Below, one piece after another: positions 8,689-18,132 of a stretch of DNA of 64,000 nucleotides (the stretch's first letter is position 1; each line of letters begins with the position of its first letter). The translations under genes were made by a program, and so were the position numbers. The notes beneath the pieces are model-generated. The model was not told where the DNA came from, ran no database searches, and saw only the letters and a list, made by a program, of their open reading frames with translations. The stretch is from Jaenimonas drosophilae (lineage: Eukaryota > Euglenozoa > Kinetoplastea > Trypanosomatida > Trypanosomatidae). The stretch lies in contig JASAON010001659.1 in assembly GCA_030849065.1 (NCBI GenBank), forward strand, positions 186,001 through 250,000, written 5' to 3'.

Positions 8689-10527
8689 CTAGATGGAGCC
8701 GCTATCCGACGAGGTTGATCCATCATCGGCATCACCCTGTGTGAGGAAGGTCAGCTTGGGCGGTGCGTTGGAGTGCGCCTTCTGCCGTGCCTTGTTCGTC
8801 ATCTTGGTAATCATCTTGGTCACCTCCTCATGATCCTTCGGGTCTTCTGTGGGTTCGTTCATCTCGAAGCGCCACGCACGATCGAAATCCGGGGTGGACT
8901 GCCGCAAAATGTAGCGCGCGCCCATACACAACTGATGGCCGACAACCAGGCTGGCCGAGCCCTTCACGGACATGCCAATCTGCTGGAAGGAGTTGTAGTT
9001 GAGAACGCGGTCGTACTCCACATTGCGTGCGAAGGGAATCTTTGCCTGAAAGGGAAGTGAGGTGGCCAGCTTGGAGTTGGAGATGACCCGCGTCTCGTTC
9101 ATCATCTTGTAGAGGGACTCATCAATGAAGCCCAGGCTGCAGGAGGTGAAGCGTGGCGAGATAATGACGTGGATACGGTAGAAGGCAGAGCTCAGGAAGC
9201 GGCGCTTCCAAATGGTGTGGAAGCGGACGGTTGGGGTCCAGTTGTAGTCGATCTCGTTGAGAAAGAAGAGCGCGCGCTGCAGCTTGGCGCGGATGCCACT
9301 CTCCAACAGACGAAGTTTGGCGCGTCGGACCGGAAAGGGCTCGTTGAGCAGCACCTTCAGGGATTGCTCTACATCCTCGAGAAGGATGCCTAGGTGGACC
9401 TCCGCAGATTCCTTCAGGGCAACGAAGGCATCGTACTCCTCAATCCGCGACTCCAACGACAGGAGAATCGATGAAAAGTTTTCCGTATCACCCATGATGC
9501 GGACGCAGCGCGCCTGCAGCTGCACACGCAGCTCCGCCTCCTCCGTGGTCTGGGCAGAGATGGAGCGAAGGAAGGTAACGGTGTAGAGGAGCACCCACTG
9601 GGCGGTGTGGGTGTCCGTGATGATGTCATATGCCTGTGAGAGCACATTCTCGCGAGCAAAGTCAAGCACCTCGTTGGCCCCGGTGAGGAAGAGCGGGTCC
9701 TCTTGCTCGCGGGCCATGTCAGCGGCATGCTCCTCCGGATTTGCCGATGGCAGCTTCCGGACGAGCATCGGCATCGAGACCTTCACGTCCAAGTCGCCCA
9801 CTTCCAAGGTGGAGAGGATGATGGTAAGAGACTCGAGCACCTCGTGGAAGTTAAAGGGGTGGCAGAGGGCGTTGAGCTCACGTTCTGCCGTGGAAATGTT
9901 CTCCTCTACGTCCATCCTTGCATCAAAGATGGAGCCGGTGTGGCGGTACGAGCACCGAAACTTCTCAATGAAGGGAAGCTCTAAATCGTTGGAGGAGGAG
10001 GAGGGCGGCCGCGGAGGCTCCTCGGCGTTCAAAGGCGGACCCTGTGTGGGAGGAAGGAGTGCATCCAGAGAGGATGCGACGGAGGCACGCTTCGCATCAC
10101 CAACTTTATCCTTGACAGCGGAAGCTCCTTCCTCCTCCTCTTCCTCCTCTGCCTCTGCCTGCAGGCTACGGTGAGGGAGGGGGTGCACCGAAGTGGATGC
10201 TTGCTCTCCGGGATCTCGTTCGTCAATGGCCGATCTCGTTGGCAATGAGGTTAAGTCGATCGGGTTCCACAACAACTTTTCTTCCTCCGTGAGGGGCTCC
10301 AACACCTTCTTGGGGTTGTACAGCGCATCTCTCACGGACTCCTCCGCCGCATTGCCAAGACCACGACCAAGCACTAGCTGCTTCACAAACTGCTCCTTGC
10401 GCTTTCTCTGCCTCTCTCTGAACGCCTCTCGAATGCGCTTGTTGAGCTCCTCCTTTTCTTCTGGGGAGATGGTGGTGATGCTGGTCCGGCTATGGAAGTC
10501 ATGAGTGCTACGGAAACTGTTCTCCAT
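8689..10527 (-). CDS. Conserved-looking hypothetical protein, mainly alpha-helical
   Basis: 612 aa from the ATG at 10525-10527; the codon seven residues upstream is GTG and was not used. A pyrimidine tract ending in TTCAG lies near 10590-10610. The N-terminus is a basic helix (EEKEELNKRIREAFRERQ). Residues about 100-180 are acidic and low-complexity, with a Glu run and a Ser run. From about 180 to 560 the composition is that of a folded helical protein (for example FREN/ESRIEEYDAF and LRLLESGIRAKLQRALFFL). The C-terminus is Ser/Asp-rich. I recognise no family. Confidence 0.72.
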   Translation of the reverse strand: MENSFRSTHDFHSRTSITTISPEEKEELNKRIREAFRERQRKRKEQFVKQLVLGRGLGNAAEESVRDALYNPKKVLEPLTEEEKLLWNPIDLTSLPTRSAIDERDPGEQASTSVHPLPHRSLQAEAEEEEEEEGASAVKDKVGDAKRASVASSLDALLPPTQGPPLNAEEPPRPPSSSSNDLELPFIEKFRCSYRHTGSIFDARMDVEENISTAERELNALCHPFNFHEVLESLTIILSTLEVGDLDVKVSMPMLVRKLPSANPEEHAADMAREQEDPLFLTGANEVLDFARENVLSQAYDIITDTHTAQWVLLYTVTFLRSISAQTTEEAELRVQLQARCVRIMGDTENFSSILLSLESRIEEYDAFVALKESAEVHLGILLEDVEQSLKVLLNEPFPVRRAKLRLLESGIRAKLQRALFFLNEIDYNWTPTVRFHTIWKRRFLSSAFYRIHVIISPRFTSCSLGFIDESLYKMMNETRVISNSKLATSLPFQAKIPFARNVEYDRVLNYNSFQQIGMSVKGSASLVVGHQLCMGARYILRQSTPDFDRAWRFEMNEPTEDPKDHEEVTKMITKMTNKARQKAHSNAPPKLTFLTQGDADDGSTSSDSGSI

Positions 10528-10771
10528 CGAAGAACAACGGTGCGCCACCAGAGTGTTGTTGATGCCTGCAAACTAACTAAGACAGCAACGTACTGAATGT
10601 GAGGAAAAATACCAAGCAACACATTGTTGTTCAAACTTCAGACTTACACATCGTTGCCAACAACACGTCATGAGCACTGAGCGACATCTTCCCTCGCCCC
10701 AACACGTCCTTTTGTTTTTATACGCCGAAATAGTGCATCCATTAGCTTCCCCCCCTGGAGATCACAGGCAT

Positions 10772-11863
10772 TCATATCCTTATGTTCCTCGTCAAGATCC
10801 ACCACAAAAGAAGAGCCACACAACTCACACATCCAATGACAACCGATGTACTGATCTGTGTGGTAGATATCCAGGTTGATGGGTTGGAATCCGTACACAC
10901 GGAGAGAATAGCAATGAGCGGCTCCTCATTGTCCTTCACAACCTCATGAAAGGCATCATGAATGGATATGTTGTGAGGACGCACACATTGTAGCTCCACC
11001 TCCGCACAGGAACTACTCACTACTGTCTTTGTAAAAATCCCATGTTCTGCAAAATGCCAGTCTGAATAGACTTCATTTCCTTCGCATCTATGCACACTGA
11101 AGGTGTTGGATGTGAGCCGACGACGATGTGCGTGATCCATCTCAACAACATACCGGAGGCTGTCCGGAAGACGTGGTGTGCAGCACAAGGAGAGCGGAAT
11201 GAACCGCCGTGGTGTAGAGTTGCTCAACGGGACCGTCCAGGGCCGACGCCATTGGACGCAAAGACGCACACGTTGGTCCTTCAAAGTGGAGATACTCACC
11301 AGCGACACCACGTACACGTACGAAACGTCATGATCGGCATGGTCCAATCTTGATTCTTCTCGTTGGCTGAGCTTCGTTTCATCTCCGTTGGGGTGAACGC
11401 AACGAAGTTGGCCGAGCTGAAGGACGCCGTTGAGCCGCACCCGCAGGCCCTCCACAGCTCCCGGGGCCGCACCATCATCGCCCTCCTTCACAACCACCGC
11501 CCCACACGCGCTAATGGGAAAGCGTATCGATAAGGATGCTCGACGTGCACCACCACGTAGCTCGGCCAGCTGCGCAGCAGAGATGGAGAAGGTTGATTGA
11601 ATGCTGTACGCCAACGTTGTGTTGGAAGATCGCACCACAACATTGCACTGCGAACACGAGAGCCGCTCCCATCCCGCAGTGGTTGTTGGTTGAGGCTCGC
11701 CCTCACTGCCCTGCTCTCGTGGAGCATCCGTTGATGGCCCGGCATGACGTGAGATGAAGACACCACTCAGCACACCAACATTCTCCCGCCACGCTCCACC
11801 TGCCTTCTTCTGCGCGTGTATACGCACAGGTGATGACCCATCAATCCCTTCGCTTGCACTCAT
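10772..11863 (-). CDS. Hypothetical protein with C-terminal membrane anchor
   Basis: 363 aa, ATG at 11861-11863. The body (about residues 60-330) has many short beta-strand-like segments and several Cys residues; I see no known family signature. A single hydrophobic stretch near residues 340-357 (VVIGCVSCVALLLWWIL) followed by the basic tail TRNIRI predicts a type of tail anchor facing the cytosol. No N-terminal signal peptide is visible. The beta-rich body with a tail anchor recalls VAP-like or adaptor proteins, but this is only an analogy. Confidence 0.65.
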   Translation of the reverse strand: MSASEGIDGSSPVRIHAQKKAGGAWRENVGVLSGVFISRHAGPSTDAPREQGSEGEPQPTTTAGWERLSCSQCNVVVRSSNTTLAYSIQSTFSISAAQLAELRGGARRASLSIRFPISACGAVVVKEGDDGAAPGAVEGLRVRLNGVLQLGQLRCVHPNGDETKLSQREESRLDHADHDVSYVYVVSLVSISTLKDQRVRLCVQWRRPWTVPLSNSTPRRFIPLSLCCTPRLPDSLRYVVEMDHAHRRRLTSNTFSVHRCEGNEVYSDWHFAEHGIFTKTVVSSSCAEVELQCVRPHNISIHDAFHEVVKDNEEPLIAILSVCTDSNPSTWISTTQISTSVVIGCVSCVALLLWWILTRNIRI

Positions 11864-12309
11864 CTTGACCGCTTCGTTTTACCGCCACTCCTTCCCACGA
11901 ATCACTGGTGCTGATGTGCGTGGTGCTTGGCATCCAAATGGGTATGTTGGCTGTGTTGTACAGCTTCAACTCATCTGCTTGTCTGTGTATATGTGTGGAG
12001 GTGATGATGATGTCCGTAGTAAGTGAAAAGAAGGAGAAGCAAGGCAAAGAAGAAGGAGGTCCGTCGAAGTCCTCACGGTGTGATTCATTCACTCATCCAC
12101 GCTGGCTGACGCGAGGTCGTCGTGCACGGCAGTCGATGTGGCTAGACTCGTTGGACGCCCAGCCACCACATTCCAAGGTGCGATGAATGTGAATGTATGG
12201 TGGGGCGAAGTAGCAGATGGGGTGTTTCATAATGACCGTCGCCACTGGACGACGACGACGGCCAAGCGGAGGTGTGTGTGTGTGTTGTGTGCAGCAAGGG
12301 TTGTGTAGT
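11864..12309. other. Intergenic region
   Basis: No gene seen. A minus-strand pyrimidine tract at about 12012-12060 is a likely trans-splice signal for the membrane-anchored protein gene. Confidence 0.5.
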
Positions 12310-12966
12310 CTATCGCTCACTGCTTCCACTTCGGCTTGAGCTTCCGGATGAGGTGTTGGATGAGCGACTGGGTTCAACGGCTGCTGGTGGTGGCTGCACC
12401 GACCTGGGCCGTGATGCATGGCAAAGGACACACTCGTGGACTTTATCACCAATCATCACGTTGCAGTTGGGGCAGTGCCACAGTACAACATCCATCTCAT
12501 GTGTGGGTCGGTTCCAGCGCACCTCCTTCTCGTTTGTGGAGTTGGCATAGAAGAGATGCTTGCTCAACGTGTCGAAGTACTCATGCCAGGTTTCGCTAAT
12601 ATGATCATAGTAGCACGTCTTGGTATCGTGCACGCCACCACACTCCTTGCACAGATACTTCTTGATGGTGCAGGACGCCGCGGCATGTCCGCGCTGGCCA
12701 CACTTCCAGCACCCCCGTACCCGGTCAATGTGGGGGTAGTCCTTCGGAGAGTGGCTCAAACGTGGGCAGTTGATAGTCCAGTGATTGCGATGGCAAATGT
12801 GGCAGATGAAGTTGGGCGGCACACGTGGAGGAGGAACCGTTTTGCGGGTGTCTGGGCTGGATTTTCGCTCACGACTGCGGCGTCGGCTGCGGCTATGCTT
12901 GCGAGATCGTCCGTCTGAGCGACTTGATACGCGATGATCGCGGTCGCGATCACGATGGCTTCCCAT
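12310..12966 (-). CDS. SR-rich protein with CCHC zinc knuckles and RanBP2-type zinc finger
   Basis: 218 aa from ATG 12964-12966. After an RD/RS-rich basic N-terminus (about residues 1-45: RDRDRDH, SRKHSRSRRRSR) come three zinc knuckles: CHICHRNHWTINC (C2-C-x3-H-x4-C), the canonical CWKCGQRGHAAASC, and CKECGGVHDTKTC. Near the C-terminus WHCPNC...CVLCHASRP has the W-x-C-x2-C...C-x2-C layout of a RanBP2-type finger. The tail is Ser/Arg/Gly-rich. Zinc knuckles and RanBP2 fingers bind single-stranded RNA and RS regions mediate splicing-factor contacts, so a nuclear RNA-processing role (trans-splicing, polyadenylation) is inferred. The frame extends upstream, but this ATG precedes the RS region and is preferred. 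Confidence 0.8.
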   Translation of the reverse strand: MGSHRDRDRDHRVSSRSDGRSRKHSRSRRRSRERKSSPDTRKTVPPPRVPPNFICHICHRNHWTINCPRLSHSPKDYPHIDRVRGCWKCGQRGHAAASCTIKKYLCKECGGVHDTKTCYYDHISETWHEYFDTLSKHLFYANSTNEKEVRWNRPTHEMDVVLWHCPNCNVMIGDKVHECVLCHASRPRSVQPPPAAVEPSRSSNTSSGSSSRSGSSER

Positions 12967-13189
12967 TTGTGGGGTTGGCGGCTTCCTGCACGCGAGTGTT
13001 GTTGGATGCCGGCAGAGGAGCTCTGCGGAGGAAAGGGCACCCAATGACCTAATCGAGTTGTGAAACAGAAAAAAAAAGAAGGATATTGGCGAGAAGGAGC
13101 ATCACAGAGACAGTCACCCACGTTAGTGGTATGAGGCAGACACACACTTGTTCCATTCCATGAAAACATGGGACCCTCGCAATCCAACC

Positions 13190-14434
13190 TCACTCCGTTT
13201 CTGCCCCTAGCATCATAATCTCCTCCGTCAGCTGCAGCTGACGCCGTGCCACCTCACTTGTTGTTTGGTGGTCTGGCGGTGCGCTGCCGCACGAGAGGCG
13301 CCACATTTGCTCCGCCGCATTGTCCTTATCACAGACCGGGGCCATGGATTGCAGTCGTATCTCATCTCCAGCATGCAGGTTCTGCGCAGGAACCACGTAG
13401 ACCCACTTTCCTTCATTCATGGTTGAGAAGTCATAACCAAACTGTTGACGAAAGAAGCGTGTGAGCCGATTCGTAGAGGACTCTCGTGCCGTGCGTGCAA
13501 TGACGTAGCTGTTGGTGGCTGCACCGCCATGTGGAAAGAGATGGACGAGAGGAATGATGCCAATGGAGCGATTCGCACCAAGTGCCAACGGTGTGGCATG
13601 GGAGAGGCATACGGAGACCGCCCACTGAAGATCTGCTCGTGGAATCTTGTTTACCAGTGGGCCTCCATTGATGTAGTTGCGGATCATTTGCAGCAGCACA
13701 TCAGCCAAGCAGGGCTCATCTGGGTCAAACACAACACCATCATCAAAATACGGAGCGTTTTGGAGAGTGCGCGTCCGGCTCAGCAAGTCGGCGAAGGCGT
13801 GCCGTGCATCCGTCACCGGACTACTTCTCGCCGTGATGAGGTCGGCCACAATCATTCCCAATGAGCGGAAGAAGAACTGACAAATGTCTGCATCTTCTGA
13901 ATCCGCTCCCACATTCAACGCGTTGAACTGCCGCTCACGCTCAGCATCATAGAGGTTGTTTTCATCATCCACATCGCGCGCACTCACGGCACGAAAGCCA
14001 ATCAAGATGGACTCTGGAATCGCCAACAGTGGAGTAAGACGCGGTACGTCCTCCGTGACGAAAAAGGCGTGATCACGAAAGGTTGAGGTATGACGACGAA
14101 TCTCCACACTAGGATGTATAAAGACATGATGATCATGACACCACATCAAGAGCTGATAGAGTGAATGGCCTTCGGCCCCACGGCTCAGATTCCCCGCACA
14201 AGCCAGATACCGACGTCGACGGTGCAGCGCATGCAGCTCCAACCTATTCACGGGAACTAATGAGAACGGGTCCTCCACATCCCCATCTTCATCGTCTTGG
14301 TTGCTGTCATGTCCACCATGAAAGGCACGACGTACGTCATCCGAAATCTGCTGACGTTGAAAGGTTGCACACGTCAACCACTCCGTCCCACACACAACCG
14401 AACCTCCTTGCTGAATAAACCCAATCGCCTCCAT
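13190..14434 (-). CDS. Divergent SET-like (SETD3/Rubisco LSMT type) protein
   Basis: 414 aa from ATG 14432-14434. It has the order seen in SET proteins with a split domain: an early HTSTFRDHAFFVTEDVPRLTPLLAIPESILI segment (the usual RGL..T..I..GE..L.IP part; key residues quoted only in part by family), a helical insert, then GIIPLVHLFPHGG where active enzymes have PLxDxxNH, and finally NLHAGDEIRLQSM where they have GExxxxxYG. The Asn-His and the final Tyr are therefore not conserved, so methyltransferase activity is doubtful. The start is placed after a predicted splice acceptor (AG 14463-14464). An unrelated fold cannot be excluded. Confidence 0.6.
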   Translation of the reverse strand: MEAIGFIQQGGSVVCGTEWLTCATFQRQQISDDVRRAFHGGHDSNQDDEDGDVEDPFSLVPVNRLELHALHRRRRYLACAGNLSRGAEGHSLYQLLMWCHDHHVFIHPSVEIRRHTSTFRDHAFFVTEDVPRLTPLLAIPESILIGFRAVSARDVDDENNLYDAERERQFNALNVGADSEDADICQFFFRSLGMIVADLITARSSPVTDARHAFADLLSRTRTLQNAPYFDDGVVFDPDEPCLADVLLQMIRNYINGGPLVNKIPRADLQWAVSVCLSHATPLALGANRSIGIIPLVHLFPHGGAATNSYVIARTARESSTNRLTRFFRQQFGYDFSTMNEGKWVYVVPAQNLHAGDEIRLQSMAPVCDKDNAAEQMWRLSCGSAPPDHQTTSEVARRQLQLTEEIMMLGAETE

Positions 14435-14462
14435 CAAAGCTTCCCTCTTTGGAGACCTCTGC

Positions 14463-14488
14463 CTACACAAGAACACAAAAGAAGAAAC
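14463..14488 (-). promoter_or_regulatory. Predicted spliced-leader acceptor for the SET-like gene
   Basis: The minus strand reads TTTCTTCTTTTGTGTTCTTG followed by TGTAG. The AG at 14463-14464 is 29 bases before the ATG, which also excludes the longer reading frame that starts within the tract. Confidence 0.6.
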
Positions 14489-14691
14489 AACACAGACAAT
14501 ACATGAACTAGAACAACCACATCACTCCACACATACATCAACAACAACCTTCCCAAGTACTCAGATTCACATGTACTCTCGCCCCATGTACTACGGCTCA
14601 AATGACGATAGTAATCATCAAAGCCACTACCCACGAGGCATACTGCTCCACCACACACACACATGCATAGCAAATTGCCAAAACAGCAGTT

Positions 14692-14836
14692 GCACACATC
14701 ATCCCCTCAGATCGGAGCGAAAGAGAAGTTCAAACGTGGTCGGCAGAAGCACAGGACTGGCCCATGCCTACGACAGTAGTAGTGAATGTACTTTATCATC
14801 ACGCAGGGTGTTGAGAGGTGTGGCTGCAGCAGTCGA
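14692..14836. repeat. 145-bp direct repeat, copy 1
   Basis: Read base by base, it is identical to 15649-15793 and diverges abruptly on both sides. The two copies are in the same orientation, 957 bp apart start to start. On the minus strand it contains GTGATGA (box C consensus RTGATGA) and, 85 bases later, CTGA (box D), with CCC and GGGG outside them. That is compatible with, but does not prove, a C/D snoRNA-like transcript. Confidence 0.9.
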
Positions 14837-15648
14837 CCAAAATGCGACTGAGTGTGAGCACGTGGCACACAATGGGGAAGTCTGCCATAACAAACAGAAG
14901 AACTCTGGGGATTGAATGGAAGCCAGACGCACAGCAAAGAGTGCATGAACGGCCAATATGAGTCCCTGAGCCGGAGTGAGTGCGGAAGGGAGAAGATGAG
15001 GTGAGTAGGGGGGGGGACTAGCAGAAAGTCCTGCATAGTGAATACGGGACATTAGGAGAGGAAGTCCGTTGTACGTCATATGGTTCTCACGTCGCTTTGG
15101 TAGTGCCACACTCTGAATGGATATCAGACAACACTGCGTAGCTGACGTTGTTGTGCAGAAGGAGAGAGCATAAGCACTAACACAAAGCGCGCATCTCTCA
15201 CAAGAACCCATGATCTCGCCGTATTTACTTGCGCTAGATGAAGATCGGTGGACCTCACAACGCCCAGAAATACGGCTTCCAATATGTTCAGATGAGTGGA
15301 AATGGGAACCACCCCAAACACATTCACACACACACACAATACGCAGCGCGCTTTATGTGCAATAAATCTCCGTTGCAATAATCACCACTGCGCGATGAGA
15401 TCACGCGCTAGCGGCGGTTGGTGCCACGTCGTCCTCGTCATCCTCTGTGTCGTCCCACACAGACACACATATATACACACATACTCACGCACGCTGGATG
15501 AGGTTGTCAGACTTCTTTGCGGTGATTTGTCTCCGCGCTGGGACACAACCCTTGGAAGATAGCTATCTTGATTTCCTCACGCAACACACATCCAGCGTAC
15601 ACACAGCATGCGCAACCATCAATATCGTCATACAACGCAAGCAGACAC

Positions 15649-15793
15649 GCACACATCATCCCCTCAGATCGGAGCGAAAGAGAAGTTCAAACGTGGTCGG
15701 CAGAAGCACAGGACTGGCCCATGCCTACGACAGTAGTAGTGAATGTACTTTATCATCACGCAGGGTGTTGAGAGGTGTGGCTGCAGCAGTCGA
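15649..15793. repeat. 145-bp direct repeat, copy 2
   Basis: Identical to copy 1 over all 145 positions with different flanking sequence. Exact conservation in otherwise non-coding DNA implies either a recent duplication or conversion, or selection on a small RNA. There is no long open frame spanning it and no run of T on either strand that would end a Pol III transcript. Confidence 0.9.
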
Positions 15794-15974
15794 TAAGGGA
15801 GTTGCATGTGTGTGGGGGGGGGAGGGAGGAATGTGGAAATGTCTATGTCTTTTGTGATGAATGAGCATAGAGGCAGTGAAAGATGAGTGGTACAGTAGTA
15901 TGATACTCAAAGTGTGTTTAGAGGATTGTGATGGTGTATGTCAGTGCGGTGTGGTGTGGTGTCGTTGAAGAGGG

Positions 15975-16625
15975 TCACTTGTCTATAATCCATCCGTCAA
16001 GCAGAGCATGTTGTTCTGCCTCCTTTACGCTTTGATCCTGCAGGTCCAGCTGACCAACGGTAGGAACGTAGTGCTGCTTTCCAGCTGCCAGGTCCTTTTC
16101 AATGCGTACAGCGGCAAAGGTTGGGCGGATAGAGAATACACGCATGATGCGATTGTACACTTCTGCTGGTGCCAACTGGAGCAGTTTTTGGCGAAATTCA
16201 GGCCTTAGATTGTGACTGCAGTCATCTACAATGAAGCTACGTTCTTTTCGAACGTAGCGAGCAACTTCGCTGAGGATTGCCTCTTCTACTTGTTCTTCAT
16301 GGTCGTAGTTGGTGGGGCTTCCAGTGATGGCTAGTCGAATGGCATCACTGGAGATGACGCGGTACGATTTGTGTACTTGCTGGACATAGAGGCTGGCCCA
16401 GGTTGTCTTGCCGCTTCCATACATACCAACACAAATGATAATGGTTGGGCGGTGGGAATCAGCCTGTGAGCGTGGCGAGCGCCGCTCCTTTTTAGGACTT
16501 GTGTATGTCTTTCGTTTGCTGCGGGGCTTCGAGGAGCCGCTTCCGTCCCCGGCACGTGCCATGTAGCGGTTGATGATGAAGACCATCACAGCAACAAGAG
16601 TGAGTAGGAGGGCAAGGGGCCTCAT
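15975..16625 (-). CDS. Membrane-anchored P-loop kinase (polynucleotide kinase-like / AAA_33 type)
   Basis: 216 aa from ATG 16623-16625. Residues about 3-18 are hydrophobic (LALLLTLVAVMVFII) and are followed by a very basic linker (KPRSKRK, KKERRSPR). The kinase domain starts with a Walker A loop at residues 67-74 (GMYGSGKT), then SSDAIR (residues 92-97, like the SRD-D-R motif of T4 polynucleotide kinase), SFIVDDCSHNLR (Walker B-like), and a lid region MRVFSIRPTFAAVR with downstream HYVP. This order matches ATP-dependent small-molecule or nucleic-acid kinases of the PNK/zeta group. Substrate unknown. The N-terminal hydrophobic helix should fix it to a membrane, possibly mitochondrial or ER. 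The upstream ATG at 16661 overlaps likely acceptor sequence. Confidence 0.78.
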   Translation of the reverse strand: MRPLALLLTLVAVMVFIINRYMARAGDGSGSSKPRSKRKTYTSPKKERRSPRSQADSHRPTIIICVGMYGSGKTTWASLYVQQVHKSYRVISSDAIRLAITGSPTNYDHEEQVEEAILSEVARYVRKERSFIVDDCSHNLRPEFRQKLLQLAPAEVYNRIMRVFSIRPTFAAVRIEKDLAAGKQHYVPTVGQLDLQDQSVKEAEQHALLDGWIIDK

Positions 16626-17058
16626 CCTACCACTCGCCACAACAAGAGACTGTGAAGGCATTGGATAATAACGAAGAGAATCCTTGGCACTCGTGTGCGT
16701 GTGTATAGGTGGGTATATGGGGATACAACAAGACAGTGAATGAACGCTAGAATAGAACAAGATGGAGATGAGGAGATCGGCATAGACTGAAGAGGAAGGC
16801 ACTGCACATGGAGGTAAGTCATGAATGGGGCAAACAAAACATCTTGTGTTGAACATGTGCCCGCATGGCGCATGGCACATTCGCCGCCATAGCATCTCCT
16901 TGCGGCCTGTCTAGTAGTTGTTGCGCCAAGAGCGGCGTAAAGATGGAACCATCTCTAGCCCATAGGAACGTGTCCTCACTCACTTCCAGCGTTCTTCATG
17001 ACGTCTCTTGATAGAACCTCCCCACGTGTGTGTGAGTGCGTGAGAGAGAGAGGTCCAC
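16626..17058. other. Intergenic region
   Basis: No gene seen; UTRs of the P-loop kinase and the beta-barrel gene. A short GA/CT-rich stretch lies at about 17040-17055. Confidence 0.5.
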
Positions 17059-18132
17059 TTAGGATTCATCCTCCATGCTGACGGAAAGACCATATCGGAA
17101 CTGGCTACCCTCCTTCAGAAGATTCCGTTGCGCTGTGAGACCCCAATGCACGCTTCGGTTGGCAACCCCACGAAGGGTAATGGAGCAGTTACCATCGCTT
17201 TCTGCCTTCATGGCGCCGAGGAGTGGCACAGACACCATCCACGAGTGGGATTCCTCACCCTTGGGCTGAAGCAGATTGGGCAAGCACAAACGGAAGCCCT
17301 GGGTAAAGCCCGCGCAGACGTGCGTCGTGGAGCTCAGGAGGTCGAAGTTGTAGGAGCATGCCACAGCGGTGGATGGGGAGAGGCGCTGCAGCACAGCTAC
17401 TCGTGCAGCATTCCATGAATCCATACTACGCGTCATCTTGGCGGCAATGGACCAGTTTACCCCTGAGAAGCCAACACCCGTGTACATCGCATCCACCTGC
17501 TCCCCAATCTCCTCACTCTGCTCAAGGTAGCTGATGCGCTGGCGCTCAAATCCAGCCCCGAGAAGAAGATTGAAGAACTTTGTTCCGCAATCAAAGAGAA
17601 GGTTGCTGCTACCAAGGCCATTGCGCTGGTAGCCCAGCGTGCTGTAGAAGTCGCTGCGCTGGTAGGCCGTCGTGACGCTGGACACATCTTGTGTGGCAGA
17701 GGAAATTGTGTTGACGATGAAGCGCCCAGACAGGGTGAGCCCATCCACCACATCCTTTGCCTTGCCAGCTACGCACACCGAGCCATCACTCTTGAGCATG
17801 AGATTCTGCTCTAATCGGCAGTTTTGCAGTGCCATCATGCCCCAGGACAACTTCAGCTTCCCAAGGCTCGTTCCATCACGCTTCAGCACCATTCGGGGAG
17901 AAAAAGAGACGAAGTTTGGCACCCTGCCGGTGTTGGAGTTTGGTGAAGAAAACGGTTTCGGCACCACGACTGTCTGTGCAGCTGGCTGCTCCGGTGCGGC
18001 CGCTGTTGTTGCCAGTTCGGAGAACTGCTTTGCCTTGATGGCGAAGAAGAGGTTCGTGCCATCACGGAAGGTTTTCACGAAGAAGTCATCCACAAGGGTG
18101 AAGTAGCTGTTGAGGGTCTTTGGGCTCTCCAT
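17059..18132 (-). CDS. Mitochondrial outer-membrane beta-barrel protein (ATOM40/VDAC-like)
   Basis: 357 aa from ATG 18130-18132 (MESPKTLNSYF). There is no N-terminal presequence. After about 100 residues, most of the chain alternates polar and non-polar residues in short strands ending in aromatic residues (for example NLLFDCGTKFF, TAVACSYNFDLL, SHSWMVSVPLLGAM, SVHWGLTAQRNLL), typical of 19-strand porins. The last strand, QFRYGLSVSMEDES, ends close to the C-terminus and contains a beta-signal-like polar-x-G-x-x-hydrophobic pattern. The length is closer to the kinetoplastid protein-import pore ATOM40 (known from trypanosomes, about 350 aa) than to VDAC (about 270-280 aa). I infer protein import or a metabolite pore and cannot choose with certainty. 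Confidence 0.65.
   Translation of the reverse strand: MESPKTLNSYFTLVDDFFVKTFRDGTNLFFAIKAKQFSELATTAAAPEQPAAQTVVVPKPFSSPNSNTGRVPNFVSFSPRMVLKRDGTSLGKLKLSWGMMALQNCRLEQNLMLKSDGSVCVAGKAKDVVDGLTLSGRFIVNTISSATQDVSSVTTAYQRSDFYSTLGYQRNGLGSSNLLFDCGTKFFNLLLGAGFERQRISYLEQSEEIGEQVDAMYTGVGFSGVNWSIAAKMTRSMDSWNAARVAVLQRLSPSTAVACSYNFDLLSSTTHVCAGFTQGFRLCLPNLLQPKGEESHSWMVSVPLLGAMKAESDGNCSITLRGVANRSVHWGLTAQRNLLKEGSQFRYGLSVSMEDES

Larger units (their letters stand above)
14435..15974. other. 1.5 kb gene-free gap containing a duplicated 145-bp segment
   Basis: No protein gene is supported. The region is CA-rich with many ACAC runs, and holds two identical 145-bp direct repeats (described separately) about 0.8 kb apart, plus an AC-rich stretch near 15460-15490 and a G9 run near 15814. 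Confidence 0.6.

Noticed and set aside
14707..14730. Sequencing-adapter remnant (AGATCGGA at the start of the 145-bp repeat)
   Set aside because: Only 8 bases agree with the common adapter and the following bases differ.
14692..15793. Spliced-leader RNA or 5S rRNA genes as explanation of the 145-bp repeats
   Set aside because: I could not find the conserved spliced-leader exon start AACTAACGC on either strand or any 5S-like sequence in the repeats.
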